NCBI GenBank assembly: GCA_020726505.1 | Contig: JAHLEZ010000016.1 | Coordinates: 1,612,001-1,676,000 of the forward strand | Direction: 5' to 3' | Length of the DNA: 64,000 nt | Source: Leptodontidium sp. MPI-SDFR-AT-0119 | Taxonomy: Eukaryota; Ascomycota; Leotiomycetes; Helotiales; Leptodontidiaceae | Shown here: piece by piece, positions 35,088 to 46,828 of the stretch | Numbering within the stretch: position 1 is the first letter of the stretch | Layout: each line of letters begins with the position of its first letter | Program-made: the position numbers and the translations under genes | The notes under the pieces: generated by a model | Database searches by the model: none | Seen by the model: the letters and a program-made list of their open reading frames with translations, nothing else | Told to the model about the DNA's origin: nothing

Positions 35088-35648
35088 AGTGGTTATTGAG
35101 GTTGAGGGTTGATTCTCAGCACAATTGTAAATAGTGAGAATGGAAGATGGAAGGTATTAAGGATATAAAAGGACGCAGCACAATTACATTCATAATCTTA
35201 AGTGGTGGTTGAATTGAATGCTGAAATTAATTCATAGTGGGGTAGAATTCTATATATTGGCGCAGCCCGGACGCATTTCCGAAGACAGTTTAATACTATC
35301 CCACGTCATGTGAATAGAGTCTGAATTAAGCTTCTATTATTTGATCCATTAAATATGAATATTCCTCTTGATTCAGCTTCAATTTACTTCGTTCTTGTTA
35401 CTTGTACAAGTGGCTTGTCTGTCCCCCTGCATGAGGCTTGTACCCTGCCGCACTACTGCCTGCGTAATAATATCCCAACTGGAGGCCTTGACGGTGTGAT
35501 CGGGTCGACTTACAGTAGCGTCATGCAGAATGCAAGCCAAGAGACACAGAGAAATCTTAACTGTGGGCCGCACGTTTGATGGTGGATCACGTTAGCCCGA
35601 GACAGTTAGACAGTTGTCCGCATGTCGCGGGACCGGGACATGGGGTTG

Positions 35649-35662
35649 TCGTATAAATACGG
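35649..35662 (+). promoter_or_regulatory. CGTATNNATACG dyad, site 1
   Basis: TCGTATAAATACGG; contains TCGTATA, the budding-yeast Upc2/Ecm22 sterol response element, and overlaps a TATA box. Confidence 0.6.
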
Positions 35663-35704
35663 CATGCGCACATCGAGCCACTCACTCTCAGTTTCTTCGA
35701 GACG

Positions 35705-35718
35705 TCGTATTCATACGA
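35705..35718 (+). promoter_or_regulatory. CGTATNNATACG dyad, site 2
   Basis: TCGTATTCATACGA, a perfect inverted repeat with two-base spacer and no TATA box inside. Confidence 0.6.
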
Positions 35719-35781
35719 GACCTAGAATATCCGCCCGGCAGGCTCCACAGCAGATAACTCACAGCCTGAAGCTTAACGGAC

Positions 35782-37039
35782 ATGAGCAAGCAGAGAAAAC
35801 CCCATAGAAAGTCCCGCGATGGCTGTGCGCAGTGCAAAGAGCGCCATATCAAGGCATTCATCCCTGCTCTATCATCGTGCGGACGGCATCGCTGACCTAT
35901 AACGCTAGTGCAACGAAGTCCACCCCCAATGCCTGAATTGTGAACGGCAGAACATCTCCTGTAGCTTCTCTTCGCCCAGCTTGACGGTTATACCGCTCAA
36001 TGAAGATAGCCTCGCCGATCTCGAGCTGTTGGAGTACTGGCACAGGCATCCTCTTACACCTGACCAGACCGAGCAGGCCAGGAAGCGAGAATATGACGCT
36101 GTCCGTCTTGGATTCTCCCACCACTACTTGTTAAACAGTATCCTCGCCCTTGCAGCTCTCCAGCTCTTCAGGGAAGATCGTTCACGGACCAGGTGGTATG
36201 CCCGGGCAGTCGCGCATCAGCATGCCGCAATTAGCCGGGCCCGACCACATTTCCAGAATGTAGAAGAATCGCAATACAGAGCCATGTTAGGTTTCTCTGC
36301 GTTTACCTCGCTGTACGCCATTGCGGAACCGCTTCTCCGCCCGAATTTCCTCAACGGCCAGTATCCGAATTTCGACCCTATCAAGGAGCTTCTACATGCT
36401 ATTCAGCTTGGCAAATGTACCGCTGCTTTTGTACAGCAACACCTTGGTTTCCTTCTCTGCTCTGACCCGTTTATGGTGTCTAAATGTTCCCACAACAGGG
36501 TCGAGCTCATCCAAGGCCTCGAATCACGGTTTCCGCAATTAGCATTGCTCCGAAGCCTCATAGAGCGGCTGTGCCAGGGAGAGCAAAGGCGCGTGTGCCT
36601 CCAAGCTGTCGACTTACTCTTTACCTACATTGCAACTCTCACGGACAACCCGGGGAATATCCAACACACGACATTGATCTATGGGTGGCCAAATGTTGTG
36701 GATGGCTTGTTCCTGGACATGTGTTCAGCACGACATGCTATGGCACTTGTAATCCTTGCACATTACGCTGTGCTGATGAACCTGAACCAGGACCTCTGGT
36801 TCTTCCAGGGCTGGCCGCCCGTGCTGCTGAGTTATATCTGGGAGCTGTTGAAGGACGAATGGGAAGATATGTTGCGATGGCCGATGGAAATGATTCACGG
36901 AACGGCGCGGTCGTCATACAGAACGTCGAGTGGATGTGACTCATTTTCACCAGTGCCGATGCTGGAATCAGCGGATATGACTGCAGCAATAACAGATGAT
37001 CAAAATTACGCTCTAAGCTGTCCCCAAACCCAGTTTTGA
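35782..37039 (+). CDS. UPC2-like Zn2Cys6 transcription factor
   Basis: Exons 35782-35853 and 35909-37039 give 400 residues. The cluster is complete: Cys15, 18, 25, 32, 35 and 42 (GCAQCKERHIK then CNEVHPQCLNC). The CNEVHPQC form and the following DSLADLELLEYWH segment are those of sterol-uptake-control (UPC2)-like regulators. The rest is the helical activation region of the family (LGFSHHYLLNSILALAALQL). The intron starts with GC instead of GT (AAG then GCATTC) and ends CGCTAG; the second copy (46829-48012) has GTAAGA at the same place. Two CGTAT dyads lie just upstream, so self-regulation is plausible. An in-frame stop precedes the ATG, which fixes the start. Confidence 0.9.
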
Positions 37040-37724
37040 GTTGCGACTTTCACCTCGAAAGCAAGATCTCTGATATTAGGAAAGGATGGGAATGTTCCAA
37101 GTGCCAGACAACTTAGGCGTTGATGTACAGGCTTACCAAGCTTAACATTTGGAATTACCAGCACTTAGCATAGGCATCGGATATGTCAATGCACGAGCAT
37201 GACAGGAAGGGAACCTGGGGTAACTAATTGAATGTCGTCCACTGTTGCCAAACTTTGCAAGGTCTGATCCCATTTTCTAGCTGTCTTCCACCTCTCTGGC
37301 TCTTGGATATTATTGCCATCTATGGGATTCTTTGACCAGTGTATATCGCCAGCAAAAGCACAACAGGCCTTTCTATTTCGAGGTTTGAACTTTCACTCAT
37401 GACGGTATTCGGACCCAGGTGAAATCCTCGTGCATAAGGCTACGCTTTCTTATCACAAAGCCCGAAAGGTTCGTAGAAATAAGAGCGGATACTTCTCGTT
37501 GGGTACCTACGCACGACCTCTCGACGCAAATGCCCGAAAGCTGAGACTCGTTCTAGATAAAGATGCAGGACATGTAGACATAGTAAATTTTATATATCTA
37601 TTGGGGCTAAACTAGCTTAATGCCAGTCTTTTTTAGAGTTTCCAAAATCAGAAACCATCAACCAAATAACCGCAAGATAGCAAGCTACAGAGCGATTCTT
37701 TTTTACATCACACTGGTAATCTCC
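37040..37724. other. No gene supported
   Basis: Spacer after the Zn2Cys6 gene. A plus-strand frame at 37430-37615 begins with GTG and has no family resemblance. Confidence 0.5.
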
Positions 37725-37960
37725 TTACAGATTCAACGGAAATTTCTTTAAAAACTCTTCCAAGGTCGTGAGCTGGTCTCGCACCTGCCCAGTGGACCAA
37801 GATACCAGTTCTGATTGCTTTGGGCCATAATAGCTAAACTCATCGATAAAGAGCATCATTTCCGAAACAGCCGCTGCAGCTGGTGGCGGCAAGAATCCAC
37901 GGAAAACGTCGTCAGGGATTTGTACATACTGCACAGTCTTCCCGGTTGCTGTGCGTGATC
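37725..37960 (-). pseudogene. C-terminal exon of an NmrA-like gene
   Basis: A last-exon fragment reads ATGKTVQYVQIPDDVFRGFL, then MMLFIDEFSYYGPKQ and LTTLEEFLKKFPLNL, the C-terminal region of NmrA-like NAD(P)-binding proteins. A splice-acceptor-like GGTCAG lies upstream at about 37961. No N-terminal Rossmann exon follows; the pogo-type transposase relic starts 160 bases away and may have replaced it. Confidence 0.7.
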
Positions 37961-38121
37961 ACCTGACCATCAGTAGCTATCAATATTTACATGCCCCTTA
38001 TTTCTTCTTGCCTGGTTGTCATGGTTCCAGCATCTCATCCCTTCTACTTCGGCGGCCGAAATACACCCAATAACTGTAATCGATTCCCGGTCGATAGGGT
38101 CCCATGTATACACCTAAACAG

Positions 38122-38862
38122 TCAATAATAAACCCCCAAATATACAGAGCAAGTAACGCTATCCCTTCTTGATATTCTTGTGAGTAATAACGGTAGTAGA
38201 CCGAATACAGCCAACACGGAAACCCACTTCGTCCGTATTAAAATATCCCTGAAATTGATATCGAATTTCTTAATAACTGCGTCCAATTTGATGAAGTATT
38301 CAGTTACTGTCTCAACTGTCATACAATCCTTTCGTTTGTAATCTAAAGGGATAGACTTCAGGGCGTGATATTGACCAGTGGCATCTATTTTTGCTACCCA
38401 ACAGCGTGCCCAATTAATACCAACTCTTAGAAGAACAGAGCCCGCAATAGAACAGACCGAAAGTATCGTTACAACCGCCGTGGTAATCAAGTTATATCGC
38501 ATAGGAAAGCCATATTCAATAGCAGAGTCGATATACCATATAAGAGAAGCTTCTTGGGCCTCATTCAAAAGTGTATTATGGCCTTCTAGAACGGCCGTCG
38601 TTTGCCTCCCATTACGCCTACCATTGAGAGTAGAGAACTTCAGATCGAATACAGCGCAAGCTATACTTAGAGTCTTGATCTCTGGTTCTCCTTCGTTCGT
38701 ATATGCCTTTAAGGCCTCTTCAATACGGGCTTCTTCCTCCAGATATGCCGCCGTTCGATACAAAAGGAGCTGCTTGATACGAGTAACTTCAGTATTGAAC
38801 TTCCTAGTCTTAGCTAAAGCTATGCGCCTCTTAGGCTTAATAACCTGCGTATTTTTAGGCAT
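38122..38862 (-). pseudogene. Pogo/Fot1-type transposase, N-terminal relic
   Basis: The ATG at 38862 starts MPKNTQVIKPKRR. The frame aligns with the 60-63 kb element: YLEEEARIEEALKAYTNEGE, SIACAVFDLKFSTLNGR, LNEAQEASLIWYIDSAI and MRYNLITTAVVTILSV. These are the psq-type and CENP-B-type helix-turn-helix domains. Lengths and residues differ enough for a distinct family from the two long copies. The frame ends at 38122 before the DDE domain, so it is truncated. I could not define its inverted repeats. Confidence 0.75.
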
Positions 38863-38981
38863 GACTACGTATTTAACAAGAATGGCCACTGTCAATAGTC
38901 TGGAATGTAGGGTGGAAGTGTTTCGATGGTTTTGACAGAGTGGGGAAAATTTTCAGTGGCCAGGTGCAGGGCCATGCGCTA

Positions 38982-39801
38982 CTACCATGGATGTATCCCA
39001 TTTCTGTGCAAAAATCCTCCAATATCAGTATCTCGCTTCCTTTCCAAGATATCCACAATGCCATGTGCTGCATCGTAAGGGTTTCCCGCCCCGGCCGCTT
39101 TCATAGCATTTCTTGCTTCTTCGCTCTTGCCCCAAGCATCCGTAACCACAAAACCTGGATTGTAGCTCCACACCTTGCATCCCCAAGGCTTGAATTGGAC
39201 AGTGTGGCAGGCGGTCATCATATTTAGAGCAGCCTTGCTCATACGATATGCCATGTGGTCAATCAAGTGATCTCGAGATGCTTCGTCACTCTTCAGACTG
39301 ATCGATCCAAGATCCCCTGATATGTGAATGACTCGTGGGTCATCTGACTTCTGCAAAAGCGGCATGAAGCATTCTGTTACTAATGCCGGCGCGAAAGTAT
39401 TCAGTTCAAATGTCTCGCGCAGCTGGCTTTGAAGATTATCGAGCTTCGACATTAGACCTGCATTGTTGATAAGGACGTCAATCCGGCCAAAATCTTGGGC
39501 GACGCTTTCTGCTGCTGATGCAATCGAGACGCTGCTTGTAGTGTCGAGTTGAAGTAGTGACATTGTCCCCGCCGGCCCGGAGGCTTGAAGTTTGTCGATC
39601 GCCGCGCGACCCCGGTCGAGAGATCTTACTGCCATGATAACATGGTAACGTGCGTTTTGCACTAGCGATGCGCTGATGGCAAATCCAAATCCAGTATTGG
39701 CACCTAAGGGGAAGTAAGGAGTTGACCTTCGACGTTCTAACATCAAATGCTCTGCCAAGGATGTACTCACCAGTAACTAAGACAAGGTACTTATCTCGCA
39801 T
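38982..39801 (-). CDS. Short-chain dehydrogenase/reductase
   Basis: Exons 39801-39771 and 39703-38982 give 250 residues. The cofactor motif is LVTGANTGFGFAIS (10-17), LINNAG lies at 88-93, and the catalytic pair is Tyr163/Lys167 in AYRMSKAAL. PGFVVTDAWG after it is the typical substrate loop. It resembles fungal NAD(P)-dependent carbonyl reductases found in metabolite clusters. The ATG at 39801 is the first in frame. It diverges from the glutathione transferase gene; the 945-bp region between them holds a CGTAT dyad at 40180-40193. Confidence 0.9.
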
Positions 39802-40746
39802 CTTGGCGCCAAGCACTATGTTCAATCCAAGGCCCTGCCCACGTTGTACGATTTCTGTAGAACTTAGTATTCTATATGAGTGAAAATCTCCTTGGACGTG
39901 TAGGGACGTATATCTAGTTGCAGTTTATATAGAAATACCGCACATCTAAAATCCCAAGGTTTGGTGATGTCAGACCAACTTACACAAGCAATTTTGCGCG
40001 AAAACTTTTATAGACATCTATGACGCACTAGTTTTCATGCAGTGCACCTTATGCCGCTCAAAAATTGTCTCCAGGTGACTCCGCTCTTTAAAGAGAGTTT
40101 CTTTTACGTACAGACTGATGTATCTATCGTATCGTTCTTCTATCAAAGTGGGGATTGTGCAGATAAATGCTTGGCACAGCCGTATATATACGATAGCTGG
40201 GACCCACTATTACTAAGTTTGTAAAGTGGTAGCCACTCCAAATCTGCGGAGTAAATTACACTACGGACTATAGCTGAAAATAATCCCGTTCCAACGGAAG
40301 CTGTTAACTCCATCTAGTTTCATAGCATAGATGATGAAGTATAGGACGGAAATAGCGCACCTTGCCCTCATCCTTACATTGACCTTCCATCTGCAATACG
40401 GGCTTCGGGATATTAGAGAGCCGAATTCTAGATGTCTGGTGGTCTACTATCGGGTTTAGTATTCCCACACGGAGATAGGAATTAAGGCCGGATACGACGC
40501 TTATCATTTGCTACTTTACTTAATTAAGGGCTAGCCCTTCGTGCAGTTGTGTTCTTCTAGAGTCCGAGGGAATCCCTGTCAATATTATAAAGGAAAGCCC
40601 TGAGCTCTCACGGTCTCTATCTCACTCGGCCTCTTTCAACCGTGACTTCCCTCTTCCCATCAGTCATCCCAGCTTGCTTGGTAGACTTAGAGTTCGCACA
40701 CCTGTTACTAGAATCAAAAGTTCGCTATCCTTCCTCAATCTACGAA
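39802..40746. promoter_or_regulatory. Divergent region SDR/GST with one CGTATNNATACG dyad
   Basis: CCGTATATATACGA at 40180-40193 lies 379 bp from the SDR ATG and about 550 bp from the GST ATG. No other coding sequence is recognised here. Confidence 0.55.
40180..40193 (+). promoter_or_regulatory. CGTATNNATACG dyad, site 3
   Basis: CCGTATATATACGA; on the minus strand it reads TCGTATATATACGG and so contains TCGTATA. Confidence 0.55.
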
Positions 40747-41693
40747 ATGGCAGAACCAACCGGCCTGATCGCCAAATCTGGCATTGAGCTCCTAAGCTTC
40801 GGTTCGATCCCAACCCATAGCCTTTCCTTTCCCCCCTTACTGTGAATCTCTCACTGATAAAACCTAGCAACCGCCAATAGCTCCAAGGTCAGCATCCTGC
40901 TAGAGGAACTCAATGAGGCATATGGGAAGCCTGAGTACACGTGCCAGGCTATCAACATCCTAAAAAATACGCAAAAGCAGGCGTGGTACACGGCGATCTG
41001 CCCTAACGGACGCATCCCGGCCATTGTAGACCATGACCGCGGCGACTTCGTCGTATTTGAAGGTCTCGCCATACTCAGCTACCTGACAAAACACTATGAT
41101 TCGGAATGCAAATTGTCCTTCCCCTACGATTCAGACGACTACAGCGTCTGTCAGCAGTGGATGGTTTGGCAGCAAAGTGGTATTGGTCCGATGTGAGTTT
41201 TTGAAGCCCCCTTCTAGATCAAAGCCAAGGCTGTCTCCTAATATGGTCTCAAAACAGGCAAGGACAGGCAAACCACTTCCCTCGCTTCAGTAAGGAGAAG
41301 ATTCCCTACGCGGTGCAGCGATATGTGGGCGAAACGGAGCGCCTATATGGTGTTCTCGACACTCGACTAAAAGACCGGGATTATGTCGCTGGTTCAGACC
41401 GAGGTAGGTTTAGTATCGCAGATATCTCGCTTCTGGGGTGGGTGGGTTCGTCGTATCTCGCCGGGATTGACTTGAAGATGTTCCCAAACGTCAAGACTTG
41501 GTTTAAGCGGTGCAGCGATCGGCCAGGTGTACAGAGGGGGCTTTCCTTGCCATTCCCATCTCCGTTTCGGAACGAGGCCTTCGAGAAGAGACTAGAAAGT
41601 GGAGAAGAAGGACTGAAGGAGACGGAGGACGCCCTGATGAAGTTCATAGAGGATGCTAAGAAGCAGTATAATTATAAGTATGCGTCGCCATGA
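40747..41693 (+). CDS. Glutathione S-transferase
   Basis: Exons 40747-40801, 40868-41192 and 41258-41693 give 271 residues. The thioredoxin-like N domain shows IELLSF, ANSSKVSILLEELNEAYGK, WYTAICPNGRIPAIVD and FEGLAILSYLTKHYD; the helical C domain shows MQGQANHFPRFSKEKIPYAV, RLYGVLDTRLKDRDYVAG and FSIADISLLGW. It matches the Ure2/GstA-like fungal group. It would conjugate glutathione to an electrophile, either for detoxification or as a sulfur-insertion step in a pathway. An in-frame ATG at 40642 could add 35 residues, but family alignment favours 40747. Confidence 0.9.
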
Positions 41694-42761
41694 GAAGCCA
41701 TCGCAAACCAGCTGTATTAGAGTAACTTCGGGGCTCAAATGAGCCACAACACGCACCTGAAAAAATTGCAGGTAGCTGGAATATCAATCAAGTGGCGGCT
41801 ATTGGATATTGTCTAACAAATTGAGGTCATGTGAATGAAGAGATAGCTGTTCGTCATCTAAAATAATTCTGATTTAACTACTTGTAGTAGGTCCAAGGTC
41901 TCGCAGCAAAGCTGTAAATTGATATGGGTTTTCTGCGGAGTCCGCTGTTCGTCTCGGATTCGAAACTTCATTTAACATACATTAAAAGATGCGGGATTTG
42001 AAAAGCCATCAAAGGATTCGGTAACAGATATTGTTTCATCGCAAAGAGCTGCAGGAGAGCTTTTGTAGTTTGTAATCAAAGTGGAGGAGAATGTCGAATG
42101 AGTGACCTGCGACTGTCGTCCAGTATGATACAACTATCAGCCACGCTCGGCTGTGACTGAGAACGAGTCACGCGGGGCTGAAACAACTAGGGCAGACCTT
42201 ATTTGCAGCTGGAAGACTAACATGTCCTGATTGTAGGGGAGGACGCGGAGGTTACTGTAAGGTTGCACCGTAAATTCAAGACACGATCGAGCTTCCTCTG
42301 TGGGCGAAACATAACTCTTGAGTGGTAAGATGAAAGCTAATTAAAATGACACTTAAGGTGAGCCTATGGTTTAATTGTATAATGAGGCGCCTAAATCGAT
42401 CCCTTTAAACTAGAGTGGTGGGGCGCCGCATTTGAACTATTAATCCTCCCAAAATCTTAGCTGGAGGAAGGCTCAATTAGGAGGACATGGTCAGTCAATT
42501 CATCTTTCCTACAAATGGACGAGTCTACACCACACTAACAGCTTTGAACAAATCTTTGAGAACACACCACATGGAACAAGACAGTCCAATTGCAGGCTAG
42601 CAATGCCCAAGTAGACAACGGCCCAGGACAAATCAACAAGCATGGCACACAGTTCTATCGCGGCTGCTCGCCATACAAGTACGTTAATTATATTGTTGAA
42701 GTAGCGGTCAGAAAATTCGCCTATTTTTGGTGTTCCAAAAGTCGGGGAGGTCGATAGGGCC

Positions 42762-42789
42762 GGGGGGGGGGGGGGGGGGGGGGGGGGGG
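42762..42789. repeat. 28-base poly-G run
   Basis: Uninterrupted run of 28 G on the plus strand, within intergenic sequence. Confidence 0.9.
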
Positions 42790-43312
42790 TGCACGGACTT
42801 ATCGGAATTGTCCGTGGGATTTCTAGTGTAACTCGGCTAGAACTTAGTGGCACACTTTCGGGCAGAGAGGGTCAGGGATTATCGTACAGAAACGCAACCG
42901 CCAGACCATCAAAAGTCCGCAGTGATACGATCCACGGTGGAGTCACCTTCGGCAGCAGTTTGCTCTCTGCAGCTTCTCCCTACAATGCGTACCCTGTCTT
43001 GGTCGCCGCATCCCTTCGCTTTGAGCTGTCAGTAATACTATTTTCTGACGCCAACCAGCTCCTTGTCATTACTTTGAGACCGTGGTGCCAAGAATCGCAG
43101 CCCAGTAATTAGCCTCAGATGGCTTTACCTCTGTTGACCCCGGTTTGACTAGTTGATATTAAAAGATTTCTAAGGGTTAGAAAGTAGCTCTTAATAAACC
43201 TAGCTATCCCGGACTCTATACCCAATTGTACAGTCGAGTAGTGCAGCGGGTCCGATCATTCCGTTGCATACTCCGTAGGAACGGTTTTAAAAGGGGGGGG
43301 GGGGTTAAGTTT

Positions 43313-43326
43313 CCGTATTTATACGG
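43313..43326 (+). promoter_or_regulatory. CGTATNNATACG dyad, site 4
   Basis: CCGTATTTATACGG, a perfect palindrome 155 bp upstream of the MDR reductase ATG and eight bases after a G run. Confidence 0.6.
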
Positions 43327-43480
43327 CAGCTGGAAGAAAAGTGACGTCACCTCGCCTCTCAATTTACATCGCTGAAAATGAAATAAGTGAGGTATATAGC
43401 TTAAACAAAATACTCTGTGGATGTCCTTGATTTCACTCTTATAATCTAACCAGAATTACAATTACAGCAACGAATTCACC

Positions 43481-44483
43481 ATGCGGGCCTGGGTACACAC
43501 TTCCCCCCAACTGCCTCTCGAAAAAGGCATGACACTCGTGGAAAACGAGCCATATCCTTCAGATCCCCTCAGGCCCAATGAAATCCTCGTCAAAGTCAAG
43601 AGCATCGCGGTCAACCCAGCAGATCCTACCTTCGCGGAGCTTGGCTGGCCAGGCAAAGCTTTTATTAAACCCAACCCAATCCCTGGTATGGATTTCAGCG
43701 GTGAAGTTGTGTCGACTGGAAGCAACGCTACTTCTTTGAAGCCAGGCGACCGAGTTTTCGGCAGAATCGATACGGAAAAGGGCAAACCAGGCTCTATGGC
43801 GGAATACACGAAAGCCGAAATTGAAGGTTGTGTGCCGATACCTCCTGGAGTTGAATGGGATCACGCCGCGGGCATCGGAACGGCAGCCATTACAGCGTAC
43901 GAGAGCCTAGTACTCAATTCAATATCCGGCGATTCAGTCTTCATCAATGGAGGCACGGGAGGTGTCGGAACTTTTGCCATCCAATTTGCCAAGGCCCACG
44001 GGTGCAGGGTGACGGTGTCATGCTCAACCACCAAAGTTGACCTTTGCAAGGAGCTTGGCGCTGACGAAGTGATTGACTATCGATCGGTGGATCTGGTCTC
44101 CACTCTGAAAGGGAAAGGCAAGGTTTTCGACCTGGTGGTTGATTATGCATATCGGGGAGGAAACGAACCTATACAAGGCCTCAAACGACTTCCTGACCAA
44201 CGGAGCAACGTTTGTCATGGTGCCTGGTGGGGTATCAGGCGCATTGATCAAGACGCTTAGTAAAAACATGCTCTGTCCTTCCATGTTGGGTGGCGGGAAA
44301 GCCAAGTTCAAGCCATACTTTGCGAAAAGCAACCGCGCAGCTTTCCAGCAAATATCCGAATGGATGGCGGCTGGGAAAGTCAGGACTGTTATTGATTCTG
44401 TCTTTGAGTTTGAGAACATGCCCAAAGCTATCGAGCGAATCAAGTCTGGTAGGAGCACTGGGAAGGTAATAGTCCATGTATAG
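43481..44483 (+). pseudogene. MDR-type (zinc-less) oxidoreductase with one frameshift
   Basis: A single-exon gene of about 333 residues: GroES-like N half (LVKVKSIAVNPADPTF, IPGMDFSGEVVSTGSNA) and the nucleotide fold (VFINGGTGGVGTFAIQFAKA, ELGADEVIDYRS, DLVVD). The frame then shifts at 44143-44144, one extra T, and continues HIGEETNLYKASNDFLTNGA to RSTGKVIVHV. This is the quinone-oxidoreductase/enoyl-reductase branch often found as trans-acting or tailoring reductases in metabolite clusters. Everything else is intact, so an assembly error is possible and the gene may be functional. An upstream dyad (43313-43326) suggests control by the UPC2-like regulator. Confidence 0.85.
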
Positions 44484-45140
44484 CTGGTTGCTGTCTTTGT
44501 ATTTTAGGAACGTCCTTGGTATATAGAGAACTGAAATAGAGTAGTAGTCTACGCTGGTCAAGCACTTGGGACCCTCCTTAAATATTTGCGAGCTCCTAAG
44601 CCACGATGAGCCTGTCACTGCCTTGTATTTGTAACTACGCCATTAAACTTCGTTGTAAGGATGTTCTTGAATCCAAAGCTTGCATTCTTGTAAGTCAGTG
44701 TTCTTATATTAAGGCGTGTAAGACAATCTTGACTTTTTACGCCGGACGGGCTTCTACCGGAAACCCCCTTGTATCGGAATTTATCTGGCTGAAAAGAAAT
44801 TCCACTACAGTAATCTCTATGCCTTCAAGCATGGTTTCCATCTCCCAATCCATTGTATAGTCGCCCCGAAACCGGTTCATGCACGCTGCAAGTGGGGAAT
44901 TGGTGCCTCACTCAACCAGCGTGGATATCACTTACCATTTAGCGACATTCAGGTTGGATATAAGAACATATCGGAAGCAATGGTTTAGTAGTTAGGGGGA
45001 TTATGTTGATAGATGGCGTCTACATGTAGACTACATAGCTTACATCTACCTGCTTGAGGCGTCGGTAGATACATGTAGATAGTTTCTCCTGCATGGTAAC
45101 GGGCAATAGCGTTCCAAAGCTGAAGGTTCCTTGAATCCCA
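44484..45140. other. No gene supported
   Basis: Spacer between convergent MDR and SDR genes. A few short palindromes (CTACATGTAG near 45020 and 45070) occur near its end. Confidence 0.5.
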
Positions 45141-46030
45141 TTATAGCTTCAATCCAAAGTTCAATGCTATAGACCTAAAAGCATCCGCCCACGTAGTTGC
45201 AATCAATAAGGGGAAGCCTTCCGCTACAATACGAGGCGGTTTACCATCGTCAGCCAGCTTCTCCATGCCTTCGACTAGGCCCCGAACGTAGGTTACAACA
45301 TCTTGGCCTGGCTGAGCGTTTTCTCCCCAGGCGGCATGGACCACATCGAGATGGTGTGAGTCCAAGTCTGTCTTGACATATGGAGGGATGATCTCGACAA
45401 GATTAATATGGGTATCGGCCAATTGCGCCCGCATAGATACGATAAAAGAATTCAGCGCAGCTTTAGAGGCGCAGTAGACGGGGAAGATGGGCGCAGGTAT
45501 AAACCCCAAGCCGGAGGTGGTGAATGCCAATGTAAATGGCCTTGCTGCCCGGGACTCGGAGAGGGCGTGCTTTCCGATCTCGCGAGTCAGGATAATGGGC
45601 CCGGTCAGATTTGTCGAGATCTCACTGGTGATATCAAGGGTATTTGGGTTGCCCTTTCCTGCAACCAGGGGCAGCTTCGCGCTGTTGAAGTTGAAGTAGT
45701 TCTGCTGACCAGCGAGAATGATAGCGCCGTCGATGGAGGGAAATTCGCTAAATATATGGCTGATCACGCCAGGAATAGCGTCGACATCCTGGATGTCCAT
45801 CTGGAATTTTATTAAGACCTGGGTCGATTGTCATCTAGGAAATATGACGAATTCCAGCTTACCTGGATTGCCTCAAGTCCGGGAAGCTCAGACTTTAACC
45901 TATTCAATCTCTCCAGACGACGCCCGGCGATAATGACCTTTTTTCCTACTGCATGGTAGTGGCGCGCCAACTCTTCGCCGATGCCAGAGGTAGCACCGAT
46001 GAGCAACACAGTTTCAAAAGGACTCGGCAT
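45141..46030 (-). CDS. Short-chain dehydrogenase/reductase, second gene
   Basis: Exons 46030-45863 and 45800-45141 give 275 residues. The cofactor motif is LLIGATSGIGEELARHY (12-18), and the catalytic Tyr165 and Lys169 lie in VYCASKAALNSF. The NNAG position reads ILAGQQ, a departure from the classical motif. PPYVKTDLDSHH follows. It resembles DltE/oxidoreductase-type fungal SDRs. The upstream GTG-led extension is not a start; the ATG at 46030 gives the family N terminus. It points toward the MDR gene. No CGTAT dyad is seen in its promoter. Confidence 0.88.
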
Positions 46031-46828
46031 TTTCGTTCTGGTAGAAAGGCACACTAACGGCTAATTGTTTTCTTTGTGGTGGATAAGAAACTGGTGTTAG
46101 TGGTGATGTAGATGATCGATGAAGGTCATATACTGGATGATGGCTCCCACGGATGTATTTAGAGTCTTCCAAAAGAAGGAGAGCTCACTAATACATATTG
46201 GACGAGTCACGGTCGGCCCAACAGACGGCGTTACTAACGGGCTTCGGCGCGGCTTTAGGGGCAGGTCCTCAACTTATATCCGGGCACACTACCTCTATGG
46301 CCTGGATCGCTATTGACGCAATATAGGCGACTCTGCGGTTTTTACGCTATTGTAAGAGCCGAGAGTATCGAGAATACGAATATGGGGGACAAGTCGTCGA
46401 GAACCGCTCTTTGATCGCTTCGATACGCGCTTCCTGTCATCACTAGGATTAGTCACGCGGAAATCAGCGAGGGGTTAATCAAGAGGGTTCCTTGTCCACG
46501 GTTGCTCCTTGTGCCATCAGTTAATAGACCCAAATCGATGTCGAGCTTCTTATAACTAGATTTCAAGGGGAGCGCGACAGAGACGCTGAAAGGATGTGCT
46601 CATCTCACGGACGTTTCCGGAACTAGTCGTGCAAGATATAGTGCTACTGAGACGAAAGCTTCTGGGTTAGCTCATTGAATGGTGGGTATGCTTTCACGTA
46701 GTAGGTACGCTCATGAAAGGCTTTACTGTAGGATCGCAGATAGATTTACGAACGAACATATTTAATCAAGTTATTTAGTCCTTTATTCCTTAACATCAAG
46801 AGGCTAAGAGACTAATACCTTCCTCTGA
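46031..46828. other. No gene supported
   Basis: Promoter side of the second SDR and 3' side of the second Zn2Cys6 copy. Nothing else recognised. Confidence 0.5.

Larger units (their letters stand above)
35088..35781. promoter_or_regulatory. Divergent promoter with two CGTATNNATACG dyads
   Basis: Lies between the dioxygenase and the Zn2Cys6 regulator. TCGTATAAATACGG at 35649-35662 and TCGTATTCATACGA at 35705-35718 are 120 and 64 bp upstream of the regulator ATG. The first also contains a TATAAATA box. Confidence 0.65.
41694..43480. other. Long intergenic region with poly-G runs and a dyad
   Basis: No gene recognised in 1.8 kb. Two G runs occur: 28 bases at 42762-42789 and 12 at 43293-43304. 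A CGTAT dyad at 43313-43326 lies 155 bp upstream of the MDR gene. Confidence 0.6.

Noticed and set aside
37430..37615. Plus-strand frame of 61 codons as a small gene
   Set aside because: Begins with GTG, no recognisable motif, no promoter or neighbour context.
45010..45090. CTACATGTAG palindromes as an operator
   Set aside because: They lie at the 3' side of both neighbouring genes and are not repeated in any promoter seen here.
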